A stretch of DNA of 64,000 bases, from NCBI GenBank assembly GCA_027490465.1, contig JAIXXZ010000027.1, positions 57,772 to 121,771 of the forward strand. Direction: 5' to 3'. The position numbers and the translations under genes are program-made. This document shows positions 38,886-49,654 of the stretch, piece by piece. Origin of the DNA: Oxalobacteraceae bacterium (lineage in GTDB: Bacteria > Pseudomonadota > Gammaproteobacteria > Burkholderiales > Burkholderiaceae_D). Positions within the stretch are counted from its first letter, which is position 1; each line of letters starts with the position of its first letter. The notes beneath the pieces are model-generated. The model was not told where the DNA came from. It did no database searches and saw only the letters and a program-made list of their open reading frames with translations.

Positions 38886-39587
38886 CTACACTTCCAGCCA
38901 TTCCTTGCGAATGTCGGGATTACTGCGCAAATCGTCAGGCGAACCTTCAAACACAATACTGCCACGTCCCATCACATAGACGCGCTGGGATATGTCGAGC
39001 GCGATCGCGAGTTTTTGCTCAACCAGAAGAACCGAAATACCACGCGCCTTGAGCGCTTTCAGATAATCGGCTACCAGGTCCACAATTTTGGGTGCAAGAC
39101 CCTCGGTGGGCTCGTCGATCATAATCAGATCAGGATCGCCCATTAGTGTACGGCAGAGCGTCAGCATTTGCTGCTCGCCCCCGGACAAGACACCTGCCGC
39201 CGTGTGCTGCCGCTCTTTGAGGCGCGGGAACATCTGATACATATCGTCCATTTGCCAACGGGAGGTTTTGCCCTTTTTTACGCCGAGCAGTAAATTATGC
39301 TCAACACTGAGCGTGGGAAATATGTCCCGGTTCTCTGGTACGTAGCCCAAACCACAATGCGCGACTTTGAATGCAGGCAATCCCAGTATTTGCTCGCCCT
39401 TGAATTCGACCGAACCCGTTGCATGTACCAAGCCCATCGCCGCCTTCACCGTCGTAGACCGCCCGACACCATTACGGCCAAGCAGACTGACGATTTCACC
39501 TTTTTCCACGTGCATATTCACGCCATGCAAAACATGACTTTTGCCGTAAAAGGCGTGCAAGTCGCGAATGGCCAATAAAGCGCTCAT
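38886..39587 (-). CDS. livF: Branched-chain amino acid-type ABC transporter ATP-binding protein LivF
   Basis: LLGRNGVGRSTTVKAAMGL, LSGGEQQMLTLCRTLMGDPDLIMIDEPTEGLAP. Confidence 0.92.
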   Translation of the reverse strand: MSALLAIRDLHAFYGKSHVLHGVNMHVEKGEIVSLLGRNGVGRSTTVKAAMGLVHATGSVEFKGEQILGLPAFKVAHCGLGYVPENRDIFPTLSVEHNLLLGVKKGKTSRWQMDDMYQMFPRLKERQHTAAGVLSGGEQQMLTLCRTLMGDPDLIMIDEPTEGLAPKIVDLVADYLKALKARGISVLLVEQKLAIALDISQRVYVMGRGSIVFEGSPDDLRSNPDIRKEWLEV

Positions 39588-40351
39588 GCTTTCACCTCAT
39601 CGGGTGCATGACCGCCCAGATAGGCTTCCTTCACCTGCGTATTTTCACGGATAGCCATCGGCGTATCGCAAGCCAGTACTTCGCCATAGACCACGACAGC
39701 GATACGGTCGGCCAGTCCGAATACCACGCTCATATCGTGCTCGACCATGAGCAGCGTTTTCCCTTCGGTCACACGCGAGATCAAGTCCACTGCGGCATCC
39801 GACTCTGAGCGGCTCATGCCCGCAGTAGGTTCATCAAGCAGGATGACGTCAGCACCGCCGGCAATAGTGATACCAATTTCAAGCGCGCGCTGCTCGGCAT
39901 AGGTCAACAAGCCCGCCGATGTATTTCGTCGCCAGCCGAGCCCAATGGACTCCATGACCTGCTCTGCTGCTTCGCGAGCATCTTTCAGCGCACTCAGTTT
40001 GTGCCAGAAAGAGTAACGGTAGCCCAGAGACCATAACACCGCGCAGCGCAGATTTTCAAAGACTGACAAACGATGAAAAATGTTCGTGATCTGAAAACTG
40101 CGTGACAATCCCAGACGATTGATCCGATATGGTGGCAAACCGGCGATGGGTTGACCATTCAGTAAAATCTCACCACTGGTGGGTGCAAATCGACCAGAAA
40201 TCAGATTGAATAATGTCGACTTGCCGGCGCCATTGGGACCGATGATCGCTATTCGTTCCCCTTTTTCAATTTGAAGATTGACACCTCGAATGATCTCAGT
40301 GTTACCGAAACGCTTGCGCACCTGGTTGAGTTCGAGCGCGTAAGAACTCAT
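39584..40351 (-). CDS. livG: Branched-chain amino acid-type ABC transporter ATP-binding protein LivG
   Basis: IIGPNGAGKSTLFNLISGRFAPTSGEILLNG; LLTYAEQRALEIGITIAGGADVILLDEPTAGMS. Confidence 0.93.
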   Translation of the reverse strand: MSSYALELNQVRKRFGNTEIIRGVNLQIEKGERIAIIGPNGAGKSTLFNLISGRFAPTSGEILLNGQPIAGLPPYRINRLGLSRSFQITNIFHRLSVFENLRCAVLWSLGYRYSFWHKLSALKDAREAAEQVMESIGLGWRRNTSAGLLTYAEQRALEIGITIAGGADVILLDEPTAGMSRSESDAAVDLISRVTEGKTLLMVEHDMSVVFGLADRIAVVVYGEVLACDTPMAIRENTQVKEAYLGGHAPDEVKA

Positions 40352-41643
40352 CGTCCACCTCGCGCATCCGATTTATCAATGTCGGCATTGACGCTGTCCC
40401 AGACCGCCATGAATCGTGACCTGCACAGCAGAAAACCGGACACACCCACCAGCGAAAGCACAACACCCGTAAACCAAGCCGATGGCGCTGCGGTGTCAAC
40501 TACCTGCCCAAACAGGTTCATCTCCATCCCCATCGCTGACTCCAGTGTGCGGTGGTACAGCAACTCAATCAGGATGATCTGACCCAACAAACCAATCGCA
40601 CAGGCAAGCAACAGGCTGAAACCCAAAGGAAGAATACGGCGGAAATAGCCATGAGCAGCTACGCGGATATTCATCATGATCAGGCTGGCCAGACCGCCAG
40701 GCGCATACATCACAATCAGAATAAAAAACAATCCCAGGTAGAGCTGCCACGCTTTGGTGAATTCAGACAGCATCACCGTCAGGAATACGCCGACGATCGC
40801 ACCAAGCATCGGCCCAAAGAAAAAGCCGATACCGCCGATGAAGGTAAACAAAAGAACCGCACCCGAGCGAACCGCACTGACGTTTTCTGCACTGACGATC
40901 TCAAAATTTATGGCCGTGAGTGCACCGGAGATTCCGGCAAAAAATCCAGACAAAATCAGCATCAGGTAACGCACGCGCTGAGTGTCATAACCAATAAACT
41001 CGGCACGCTCAGGATTGTCACGCACGGCATTGGCGATACGTCCCAGAGGCGTTTGCGAAATGGCGAACATCGCTGCTGTACAAATGAATAGCCAGAAAGC
41101 GATCAAGTAATACACCTGTATCTGGGGTCCGTAACTGATGCCGAACAGCGGTTTTCCGAAAACACGATCACCCGCGACACCACCCTCACCACCAAAGAAC
41201 CCGGGGAACATCAGCGAACATGCGAACACCAGCTCGACAATGCCCAGCGAAATCATCGAAAACGTTGTACCGGAACGTTTGGTGGTCACATAACCAAAAA
41301 GTATTCCGAACAACAAACCTGCCAGTCCACCAATAATGGGTACCAAGGTCAGTGGCAAAGGCAGAGCACCGCTGCCAGCAAGATTAATCGCATGAATGGC
41401 AAAAAATGCACCCATCCCGGAATAGACCGCATGACCAAATGACAGCATCCCGCTCTGACCCAACAACATGTTGTAGGACAAGGCGAAAATCATGGTCGTG
41501 CCCATCAGCGAGAGCAAGGATACGACCGAGCCAGAACTCATCAGGCGAGGCGCAAGGACGAGCAATAGTGCGAACCCACCCCAAATTAGCCAACGGGCTG
41601 GATTCCAGGGTGTGTAATGAAAAGGACGAGCGCTCATCATCAT
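40348..41643 (-). CDS. livM: Branched-chain amino acid-type ABC transporter permease LivM
   Basis: MIFALSYNMLLGQSGMLSFGHAVYSGMGAFFA; GRIANAVRDNPERAEFIGYDTQRVRYLMLILSGFFAGISGAL. Confidence 0.93.
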   Translation of the reverse strand: MMMSARPFHYTPWNPARWLIWGGFALLLVLAPRLMSSGSVVSLLSLMGTTMIFALSYNMLLGQSGMLSFGHAVYSGMGAFFAIHAINLAGSGALPLPLTLVPIIGGLAGLLFGILFGYVTTKRSGTTFSMISLGIVELVFACSLMFPGFFGGEGGVAGDRVFGKPLFGISYGPQIQVYYLIAFWLFICTAAMFAISQTPLGRIANAVRDNPERAEFIGYDTQRVRYLMLILSGFFAGISGALTAINFEIVSAENVSAVRSGAVLLFTFIGGIGFFFGPMLGAIVGVFLTVMLSEFTKAWQLYLGLFFILIVMYAPGGLASLIMMNIRVAAHGYFRRILPLGFSLLLACAIGLLGQIILIELLYHRTLESAMGMEMNLFGQVVDTAAPSAWFTGVVLSLVGVSGFLLCRSRFMAVWDSVNADIDKSDARGGR

Positions 41644-42587
41644 GTTTCTCTCGTACCTAGCAGGCCTTTAGGCCGGAAAATCAACACCAGCACCAGGAGC
41701 AGATAAGGCAAAATCGGCGCGATCTCTGCCAAGGTCAGCGAAAGCAATCGATAGAACGGCGCTTCCGGCGTAATCTGAAGTCCAGCGCGTGCCAGGGGTC
41801 CTAACAACGACCAGTCCAGCGCAACGGCAAAGGTCTGAATCATGCCGATCAGAATGGAGGCCAGCAGAGCGCCGGCCAGTGAGCCCATACCACCCACCAC
41901 AACCACAACAAAAATAATGCTGCCCACTGTGGCCGCCATCGCCGGCTCAGTCACAAACGCATTGCCACCAATGACACCGGCCAGCGCCGCCAGCGCGCAC
42001 CCACCACCAAACACGAGCATGAAAACGCGAGGCACATTGTGACCAAGCGCCTCGACAGCGTCAGGATGCGTTAGGGCCGCTTGAATCACCAGACCAATGC
42101 GCGTGCGCTTGAGCAGAAGATAAATCGCTGCCAGCATCAGGAGCGCGACGAGCATCATGAAGCCGCGATACATAGGAAATGCCGTGCGGTACAGAACAAA
42201 TAAAGGGCCATCAAGCTCTGCGGGGATGCGATAAGGCACAGCAGCCCTGCCCCAGATCAGTTGGACTAGCTCGACGATCACATAGGAGAGGCCAAAGGTG
42301 AACAACAGCTCGGATACATGACCGTATTTATGCACGGTACGCAGCCCGTAACGCTCCACGCCGGCACCCAAAAATCCAACTGCCAGAGGCGCGATGAGCA
42401 GAGCAGGCCAGAAACCCAGCGTCTGGCTGATCGCGTAACCAAAATACGCCCCCAGCATGTAGAAGCTGGCATGGGCGAAATTAAGCACCCCCATCATGCT
42501 GAAGATCAGTGTAAGTCCAGATGAGAGCATGAACAGCAAAAGGCCATAGCTCAATCCGTTCAACAGTGAAATCAGCGTGAATTCCAA
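41640..42587 (-). CDS. livH: Branched-chain amino acid-type ABC transporter permease LivH
   Basis: LLNGLSYGLLLFMLSSGLTLIFSMMGVLNFAHASFYMLGAYFGY; GGMGSLAGALLASILIG. Confidence 0.93.
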   Translation of the reverse strand: MEFTLISLLNGLSYGLLLFMLSSGLTLIFSMMGVLNFAHASFYMLGAYFGYAISQTLGFWPALLIAPLAVGFLGAGVERYGLRTVHKYGHVSELLFTFGLSYVIVELVQLIWGRAAVPYRIPAELDGPLFVLYRTAFPMYRGFMMLVALLMLAAIYLLLKRTRIGLVIQAALTHPDAVEALGHNVPRVFMLVFGGGCALAALAGVIGGNAFVTEPAMAATVGSIIFVVVVVGGMGSLAGALLASILIGMIQTFAVALDWSLLGPLARAGLQITPEAPFYRLLSLTLAEIAPILPYLLLVLVLIFRPKGLLGTRET

Positions 42588-42643
42588 GACTTGGGCTCCT
42601 GCAAACCGTTAACGACGCATGCGGATCTGTTGCCAGCGCCCGA

Positions 42644-44296
42644 TCAGGCGGTTGGCAGTTTATGGTCGCGATACATCTCTCTGATCTTGTTCTTCAATAT
42701 CTTGCCCGTCGCACCAAGGGGCAGCGCATCCGTGAAAACAACATCGTCAGGCGTCCACCATTTGGCGATTTTGCCTTCATAGAACTTCAGCAACTCATCT
42801 TTGGTGACTTCCATGTTGGGTTTTTTCACGACAACCAGCAAGGGACGCTCATCCCATTTAGGGTGGTAAACCCCAATGCACGCAGCCTGAAGTACTGCGG
42901 GATGCGCGACAGCGATGTTTTCGAGATCGATACTACCGATCCACTCGCCACCTGACTTGATCACGTCCTTGCTTCTGTCTGTGATCTGCATGTAGCCGTC
43001 TTCGTCAATCACTGCAACATCGCCGGTCGGGAACCAGCCATCCTGCAGGACATCACCACCTTCTTGCCTGAAATAGCCCTCGATGATCCAGGGCCCTTTG
43101 ACCAGCAGGTTGCCGTAAGTCTTGCCATCCCAAGGCAATTCTGCCCCCGCATCATCGACGATTTTCATGTCCACACCAAAAATCGCCCGTCCCTGCTTTT
43201 CAAGCACTGACTGCTTTTCTTCCTCGGACAATGCCTCGTGTTTGCTCAGCAGTGTGCAGCAGGTACCGAGCGGTGACATTTCTGTCATGCCCCACGCGTG
43301 TACTACCTCGACACCATACTCATTGCGGAAGGTTTTCATCATCGCAGGCGGACATGCCGAGCCGCCGATCACGGTGCGCCTGAAGGTAGAGAATTTCAGG
43401 TTATTTTGAGCGACATAAGTCAAAAGACCGAGCCAAACGGTTGGCACACCGGCAGAGAAAGTGACTCTTTCCTGCTCAAATAATTCGTAAATGGATTTAC
43501 CGTCCAATGCCGCACCGGGAAAAACCATTTTCGCACCGGTCAGCATGACCGAATACGGCAGGCCCCAGGCATTCACATGGAACATCGGCACCACGGGCAA
43601 GACCACATCGCGCGCAGAAACGTTCAATGCGTCAGGCAGTGCAGAGGCAAAGGAGTGCAATATCGTCGAGCGGTGAGAGTAAAGCGCACCTTTGGGATTG
43701 CCCGTGGTACCTGACGTATAGCAGAGACTGGATGCCGAATTTTCGTCAAACACGGGCCATTCGTATTCATCGGAATTTGAAGCGATCAAATCCTCGTAAC
43801 ACAACAGATTGTTAACCTTGCTATCAGCCGGCATGCGATCACGGTCGCACATCATCACATAGCCTTTGATTGTCGTCGCCAATGGCGCGATCGCTTCAAT
43901 CACGGGCAGAAAATTCATGTCGAAGAAAAGATACTGATCTTCAGCATGGTTGGCGATATAGGCAATTTGCTCGGGATGCAAGCGGGGATTAATCGTGTGC
44001 AGTACGGCACCCGATCCCGATACAGCGTAGTAAGTCTCGAGATGTCGATACCCATTCCAAGCGAGCGTCGCGACCCGATCACCCATTTTTACACCCAGTT
44101 TTGTCAGCGCATTCGCAAGCTGCTTCGCTCTACGATGGCAGTCACTGTAAGTGTAACGATGAATATCGCCCTCGACTCTGCGAGATACGATTTCAGAGCC
44201 GCTGTAATAGCGGTCCGCGTGCTGGATCAGATTGGAAATGAGCAAAGGTTGGCTCATCATTCGGCCCATCAATGGGCTCTGGGGGTACTGCGCCAT
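42644..44296 (-). CDS. Long-chain-fatty-acid--CoA ligase / AMP-dependent acyl-CoA synthetase
   Basis: [71 protein letters not shown]. Confidence 0.95.
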   Translation of the reverse strand: MAQYPQSPLMGRMMSQPLLISNLIQHADRYYSGSEIVSRRVEGDIHRYTYSDCHRRAKQLANALTKLGVKMGDRVATLAWNGYRHLETYYAVSGSGAVLHTINPRLHPEQIAYIANHAEDQYLFFDMNFLPVIEAIAPLATTIKGYVMMCDRDRMPADSKVNNLLCYEDLIASNSDEYEWPVFDENSASSLCYTSGTTGNPKGALYSHRSTILHSFASALPDALNVSARDVVLPVVPMFHVNAWGLPYSVMLTGAKMVFPGAALDGKSIYELFEQERVTFSAGVPTVWLGLLTYVAQNNLKFSTFRRTVIGGSACPPAMMKTFRNEYGVEVVHAWGMTEMSPLGTCCTLLSKHEALSEEEKQSVLEKQGRAIFGVDMKIVDDAGAELPWDGKTYGNLLVKGPWIIEGYFRQEGGDVLQDGWFPTGDVAVIDEDGYMQITDRSKDVIKSGGEWIGSIDLENIAVAHPAVLQAACIGVYHPKWDERPLLVVVKKPNMEVTKDELLKFYEGKIAKWWTPDDVVFTDALPLGATGKILKNKIREMYRDHKLPTA

Positions 44297-44419
44297 GTTG
44301 TCTCCGATGGTATTTATTGTTGTACAGCTTTTTTACCGCTCGATTGTAGCTGAATTACCTTTCCGCTAACAGTGCGCAATGCTGCACCGCATCAATTGTC
44401 GGTCGCTTCACAACACATA

Positions 44420-44992
44420 TCAGCAACTGGTGTAAATTGTGTTTTTCGGGCTCCTCATCACGCGTCGGACCATGGGCTCAAAAAACGACAGCGGCAAAGT
44501 GTCGTAGTCTGGGTCAAAGGCGGGGGCGTCATATTTTTCACAAAACTCCAAGGTGCGCTCGTAGATGGGTTGTCCCTGAAAACGATCACGCAGGTTGCGG
44601 TCCATACCCAGATGATGGAAAAAATAGTACGCCTGAAACAGGCCATGCTTTTCCACCATCTCCAGATTTTCTGCCGACACAAAAGGTTTCAGTATCGCCG
44701 CCGCGATGTCGGGATGATTGAAGCTGCCGAGCGTGTCGCCGATGTCGTGCAGCAGTGCACAGACAACGTATTCCTCATCCTTGCCATCCCTGTGAGCGCG
44801 CGTCGCTGTTTGCAGGCTGTGCGTCAGACGATCCACGGAAAACCCGCCAAAGTCACCGTGCAAGAGTTTGAGGTGATCAAGTACGCGGTCTGCCAGTTGC
44901 GAGGAATACGCCCGAAAATCCTCCAGGATCACTTTCCAGTCCTCTTCCGTGCTCTCGCGCATATCGGTAAAGCTGCTCTGTGCCAGCATCAT
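44420..44992 (-). CDS. HD domain-containing protein (putative metal-dependent phosphohydrolase)
   Basis: THSLQTATRAHRDGKDEEYVVCALLHDIGDTLG. Confidence 0.85.
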   Translation of the reverse strand: MMLAQSSFTDMRESTEEDWKVILEDFRAYSSQLADRVLDHLKLLHGDFGGFSVDRLTHSLQTATRAHRDGKDEEYVVCALLHDIGDTLGSFNHPDIAAAILKPFVSAENLEMVEKHGLFQAYYFFHHLGMDRNLRDRFQGQPIYERTLEFCEKYDAPAFDPDYDTLPLSFFEPMVRRVMRSPKNTIYTSC

Positions 44993-45007
44993 TGACTCCC
45001 TCTTGGT

Positions 45008-45808
45008 TCAGTTTTTATAGCCAGGATCAGACCGGTCCAGCTTGCGCAGCAGCGCCGGCCATGCCAGCAGGCCACCCTGAGATTTTGTCACTGTGCGTGC
45101 CTGCTCCATCGCATTTTCAATGATGCGCGGATCGATAGGCCTGAGCGGCACCCCGCCGGACATGGCTCGTACTTGTATGGCGCATGCGGTCTCAAAGACG
45201 TACATATTGAGGAACGCATCCGCAATCGTTTTGCCCACGGTGAGCAAACCGTGATTGCGCAGCATCAGGTAAGTTTTATCGCCGAAATCAGCCACCAGAC
45301 GAGGTCGCTCTTCATCGCTGAGCGCGAGACCTTCGTAGTCGTGATAGGCCAGACTGTTCAAGACAAATATCGATTGCTGAGATATCGGCAGTACACCGGC
45401 CTCTTGTGCTGCAACTGCCACGCCATTCACGGTATGTAAATGCAGCACGCACTGTGCGTCGTCGCGCGCTGCATGAATCGCCGAATGTATGGTGAAACCT
45501 GCCGGGTTGACCGGGAATGGTGAATCCTCGAGCTTGTTACCCTCAAGGTCGATTTTCACCAGCGAAGACGCGGTGATCTCATCAAACATCATCCCGTAGG
45601 GATTAATCAGAAAGGCGTGCTCGTCACCGGGCAAGCGTGCGGTGATGTGCGTGAAAATCAGATCTCCCCAACCGAATTGCGCGGCAAGGCGGTAACACGC
45701 CGCCAGGTCAAGCCGCATCTGCCACTCTTCGGGGCTGACGCGCTGCTGCAGGGACGGAATTTCAAGTCGCTCCGGGGCGTTCATATGCACTGACCTCTTC
45801 TCTGTCAA
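45008..45808 (-). CDS. Class II aldolase/adducin family protein
   Basis: [79 protein letters not shown]. Confidence 0.93.
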   Translation of the reverse strand: MTEKRSVHMNAPERLEIPSLQQRVSPEEWQMRLDLAACYRLAAQFGWGDLIFTHITARLPGDEHAFLINPYGMMFDEITASSLVKIDLEGNKLEDSPFPVNPAGFTIHSAIHAARDDAQCVLHLHTVNGVAVAAQEAGVLPISQQSIFVLNSLAYHDYEGLALSDEERPRLVADFGDKTYLMLRNHGLLTVGKTIADAFLNMYVFETACAIQVRAMSGGVPLRPIDPRIIENAMEQARTVTKSQGGLLAWPALLRKLDRSDPGYKN

Positions 45809-45855
45809 AATACCGGGCCTGTCTCATTCATCGCACAATCGTAACAGAAGCCCAG

Positions 45856-47361
45856 ATGAACTCTCCTGAAACCCTGCCGGCACAGCGGCTGCGACTTGCT
45901 GAACTGCGGATTACCAACCGCTTCGCCACCCTGCCCGGGGATTTTTATACCCAGCTCGCCTCAACGCCGCTGCCATCGCCCTATCTGGTTTGCGGCAGCG
46001 AGCACGCGGCCGGGCTGGTCGGTCTGGATCCGGGGGAATTCGCGCACCCTGAATTCATCGCTGCGTTCAGCGGTAACTCGACATTATCGGGTTCAAGCCC
46101 GCTGGCCGCCGTTTATTCTGGCCATCAGTTCGGTGTCTGGGCCGGACAACTCGGTGATGGCCGAGCCATCCTGCTGGGCGAGGCACTCGCACCCGCCGAG
46201 CCTATGGGCACGCTGGAGCTGCAACTCAAAGGATCAGGTAAAACACCCTACTCGCGCATGGGTGATGGCCGCGCGGTACTTCGCTCCTCCATTCGCGAGT
46301 TTCTGTGCTCCGAGGCGATGGCAGCATTAGGCATACCGACTTCGCGCGCTTTGTGCGTCATCGGTTCGGACATGCGGGTCATGCGCGAAATGCCGGAGAC
46401 CACGGCAGTCGTGACACGCATGGCGCAGAGCTTCGTGCGCTTTGGATCCTTTGAGCACTGGTTCTACAAAGACCGCAAAACTGAGCTGCAGATACTGGCC
46501 GATTACGTGATCGCCAACAGCTACCCTGAATTGCAAGGTGCGGCACGGCCTTATCACGCGCTGCTGGCCGAGGTGACTCGCCGCACAGCTGCGCTGGTCG
46601 CGCAATGGCAGGCGGCCGGATTCATGCACGGTGTTCTGAACACGGACAATATGTCGATTCTGGGGCTCACGCTGGACTATGGCCCCTATGGCTTCATGGA
46701 AGCCTATGACCCGGCACATATCTGTAACCACACAGACAGCCACGGACGCTACTCCTATCGCATGCAGCCTCGCATCGCTGAATGGAATTGCTATGCGCTG
46801 GGACAAGCGCTGCTGCCGCTGATAGGCGAAACCGACGATGTCTATGATGCGCTGTCTGTATTCAAACCCGCATTCGAGTCCAGCATGCAGCGTTTGTGGC
46901 AGGCGAAGTTGGGATTTGGCAGTTCGCTGGAGGGCGATGCGGCACTGATCGATCAGCTGTTCGCTCTGATGGCTGCCAGTCGTGTGGATTTTCCCTATTT
47001 TTTCCGACATTTATCCTCGGTAAAAACAAATGCCACCCATCAGGATGAAACTCTGCGAGATCTTTTCATTGATCGCTCCGCTTTTGACGCCTGGCAGTCA
47101 GACTACAGGCAACGACTGACGCTGGAGAACAGTGATGATGCAGAGCGCAAGCAGGCGATGGACAGGGTGAATCCCAAATATGTATTGCGAAACTACCTCG
47201 CCCAGCTCGCGATCGACAAGGCACAAAACAAGGATTTTTCCGAAGTAAAAATTTTGCTGGATGTTTTGCAGAAACCCTACGATGAGCAACCTGAGCATGA
47301 GAAGTATGCTGCGCTGCCCCCGGACTGGGCGGCCGGCATTGAGGTCAGTTGCTCATCTTGA
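45856..47361 (+). CDS. selO: SelO/YdiU family protein (pseudokinase-fold protein AMPylase)
   Basis: [86 protein letters not shown]. Confidence 0.96.
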   Translation: MNSPETLPAQRLRLAELRITNRFATLPGDFYTQLASTPLPSPYLVCGSEHAAGLVGLDPGEFAHPEFIAAFSGNSTLSGSSPLAAVYSGHQFGVWAGQLGDGRAILLGEALAPAEPMGTLELQLKGSGKTPYSRMGDGRAVLRSSIREFLCSEAMAALGIPTSRALCVIGSDMRVMREMPETTAVVTRMAQSFVRFGSFEHWFYKDRKTELQILADYVIANSYPELQGAARPYHALLAEVTRRTAALVAQWQAAGFMHGVLNTDNMSILGLTLDYGPYGFMEAYDPAHICNHTDSHGRYSYRMQPRIAEWNCYALGQALLPLIGETDDVYDALSVFKPAFESSMQRLWQAKLGFGSSLEGDAALIDQLFALMAASRVDFPYFFRHLSSVKTNATHQDETLRDLFIDRSAFDAWQSDYRQRLTLENSDDAERKQAMDRVNPKYVLRNYLAQLAIDKAQNKDFSEVKILLDVLQKPYDEQPEHEKYAALPPDWAAGIEVSCSS

Positions 47362-47379
47362 ACCACGCTGGAGTAAGTA

Positions 47380-47781
47380 ATGAACGTCAAAAAAATTGTG
47401 CGTACCGATGCCGAATGGCGTGCTCTGCTCGAGCCCATGTCGTATGAGGTGACACGACATGCAAGTACGGAGCGCGCCTTCACCGGCAAGTACTGGGATC
47501 ACCACGAACACGGCATCTACCAGTGCATATGCTGTGAAACACCGCTGTTCGAATCCGACACCAAATTTGATTCCGGCTGTGGCTGGCCCAGTTATTTCAA
47601 AGCCATTGATCCCGCACATGTCGCTGAACGAGCAGATCACAGCTATGGAATGATCAGAACCGAAATCCTGTGCAATGTCTGCGACGCTCACCTCGGTCAT
47701 GTGTTTCCTGACGGGCCACCGCCCACCGGGCTGCGTTATTGCATCAATTCGGCTGCATTGACCTTTATCCCAACGCCCTAG
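47380..47781 (+). CDS. msrB: Peptide-methionine (R)-S-oxide reductase
   Basis: [57 protein letters not shown]. Confidence 0.97.
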   Translation: MNVKKIVRTDAEWRALLEPMSYEVTRHASTERAFTGKYWDHHEHGIYQCICCETPLFESDTKFDSGCGWPSYFKAIDPAHVAERADHSYGMIRTEILCNVCDAHLGHVFPDGPPPTGLRYCINSAALTFIPTP

Positions 47782-47793
47782 GTTGACCGAATC

Positions 47794-48414
47794 ATGAAAC
47801 TTTTATTCGACCTGTTTCCGGTCATTCTGTTTTTTCTTGTTTTCAAGGTCGCGGGCGCCAACCCGGAAGCCGCGCAGGCATTTGGCGCACAGTACCTGTC
47901 GACACTGGTCTCTGGTGGCGAAGTCAGTCTGGCGCAAGCACCGATATTGCTCGCTACGGCAGTGGCGATTCTGGCGACGATCGCGCAGATTGGCTGGTTG
48001 CTGGCCAGACGCAAGCCGGTCGACAATATGCTCTGGGTATCACTGGGCATCATCGTCTTGTTTGGTGGTGCCACGATTTATTTTCACGATGAGCAATTCA
48101 TCAAGCTCAAGCCCACCGTACTGTATTGGTGTTTCTCACTCGCCTTGCTCGTGAGCCCAATTTTGTTTGGTAAAAATCTCATGCGTTCGATGATGGGCAA
48201 ACAATTGACCCTGCCAGACCCGGTCTGGACCCGGCTGAACCTCGCATGGGGCCTGTTTTTTGCAGCAATGGGGGCAGTCAATCTCTACGTCGCTTTCAGC
48301 TTTCCCCTCGCTTTTTGGGTGAATTTCAAACTATTCGGCTTTCTGGGTCTGATGATCATTTTCATCATTGTCCAGAGCATCTATCTCGGTCGTTATCTGA
48401 AGGAGGCAGAATGA
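47794..48414 (+). CDS. yciB: Septation protein A / inner membrane-spanning protein YciB
   Basis: [50 protein letters not shown]. Confidence 0.93.
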   Translation: MKLLFDLFPVILFFLVFKVAGANPEAAQAFGAQYLSTLVSGGEVSLAQAPILLATAVAILATIAQIGWLLARRKPVDNMLWVSLGIIVLFGGATIYFHDEQFIKLKPTVLYWCFSLALLVSPILFGKNLMRSMMGKQLTLPDPVWTRLNLAWGLFFAAMGAVNLYVAFSFPLAFWVNFKLFGFLGLMIIFIIVQSIYLGRYLKEAE

Positions 48415-48686
48415 ATCGCCTTGAAACCATCAACACCTTGCTGCGCGAGGGCTTCGCGCCCCTGGAGTGTCAGGTCGATGACGAGTCGGCGCTGCACGCG
48501 GGCCACGCAGGGGCTGCGTCCGGCGGCGGGCATTACCGTTTACGGCTGGTATCAGCCCGCTTCGAAGGCTTGGGTAAAGTCGGCCGCCACCGTCTGGTGT
48601 ATGATTGCCTGCGCGAGTTGATGCAAAAAGAGATACATGCGCTCGCAATGACCCTGCTGACCCCGGCAGAAGCAGCCGAGAACTGA
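48411..48686 (+). CDS. bolA: BolA family protein
   Basis: [67 protein letters not shown]; start overlaps the yciB stop. Confidence 0.9.
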   Translation: MNRLETINTLLREGFAPLECQVDDESALHAGHAGAASGGGHYRLRLVSARFEGLGKVGRHRLVYDCLRELMQKEIHALAMTLLTPAEAAEN

Positions 48687-48743
48687 AGAGGCACTTCTGT
48701 ACCTGATGCGGTATTTTTTCCAACATTTTCACCATTACCCCTC

Positions 48744-49523
48744 ATGAAGAATTTGAAACTCGCTCGTTTGCTCCTGACGCTGACCGCATTCGCTTCACTG
48801 TCCGCGATGGCGCAAAACGTCGCCGTCGTCAATGGCAAAGCTATTCCTTCCAATCGCGTTGATGCGATGGTCAAGCAAATGGTCCAGCAAGGACAGCAGG
48901 ACACCCCCGAAATGCGTGCCATGATCAAAGATGAGTTGATCAACCGTGAAATCCTGACGCAGGAAGCGGATCGGCAGGGCATAGGCGCACGCGCCGATAT
49001 CAAGAATCAGGTCGAACTTGCGCGTCAGTCCATCGTCATTCGTGCACTCGCGACGGAGTATCTGACCAAGAATCCGGTCAAAGACGAAGAAATGAGGGCG
49101 GAGTACGACAAATTCAAAGCCCAGTCAGGTGGCAAGGAGTATCACGCGCGTCACATTCTGGTAGAGAAAGAGGAAGATGCCAAAGGCATCATCAGCAAGC
49201 TGAAATCCGGTACCAAATTCGAAGAATTGACCAAGGGATCAAAAGACCCCGTATCGGCGCAGAACGGTGGTGACCTCGGATGGGCGCCCGCAAATGCGTT
49301 CGTCAAGCCATTTTCCGATGCCATGGTCGCTCTCAAAGCGGGCGAGTTTTCCCAGGTACCAGTACAAACCGAGTTCGGTTATCACGTGATCAAACTTGAC
49401 GAAGTCCGTGACGCACAAATACCCAAGTTCGAAGAAGTCAAGGCGCAGATCTCTGAATCACTACAACAGAGAAAGCTGCAGACCTTCCAGCAAGATCTGA
49501 AGAAGAAAGCAAAGATCCAGTAA
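48744..49523 (+). CDS. Periplasmic parvulin-type peptidyl-prolyl cis-trans isomerase (PpiC/PrsA-like)
   Basis: Signal peptide; YHARHILVEKEEDAKGIISKLKSGTKFEELTKGSKDPVSAQNGGDLGWAP; EFGYHVIKLDEVR. Confidence 0.93.
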   Translation: MKNLKLARLLLTLTAFASLSAMAQNVAVVNGKAIPSNRVDAMVKQMVQQGQQDTPEMRAMIKDELINREILTQEADRQGIGARADIKNQVELARQSIVIRALATEYLTKNPVKDEEMRAEYDKFKAQSGGKEYHARHILVEKEEDAKGIISKLKSGTKFEELTKGSKDPVSAQNGGDLGWAPANAFVKPFSDAMVALKAGEFSQVPVQTEFGYHVIKLDEVRDAQIPKFEEVKAQISESLQQRKLQTFQQDLKKKAKIQ

Positions 49524-49565
49524 TGCATACGACTGAGCTTTGAGCACTGTTCAAGACTCAAGCAA

Positions 49566-49591
49566 AAAGGGCTCCTTACGGAGCCCTTTGT
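49566..49591. terminator. Rho-independent terminator
   Basis: AAAGGGCTCCTTACGGAGCCCTTTGTT between convergent ppiC-like and purL genes. Confidence 0.85.
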
Positions 49592-49654
49592 TATTTCAGC
49601 TGACACAAAAAGCAATACCCCCGGATCAGGATACTCAGCGCAGACTGTCCCATA

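Noticed and set aside
46327-47010. 227-aa minus-strand ORF inside selO
   Set aside because: Antisense shadow ORF of a highly conserved gene
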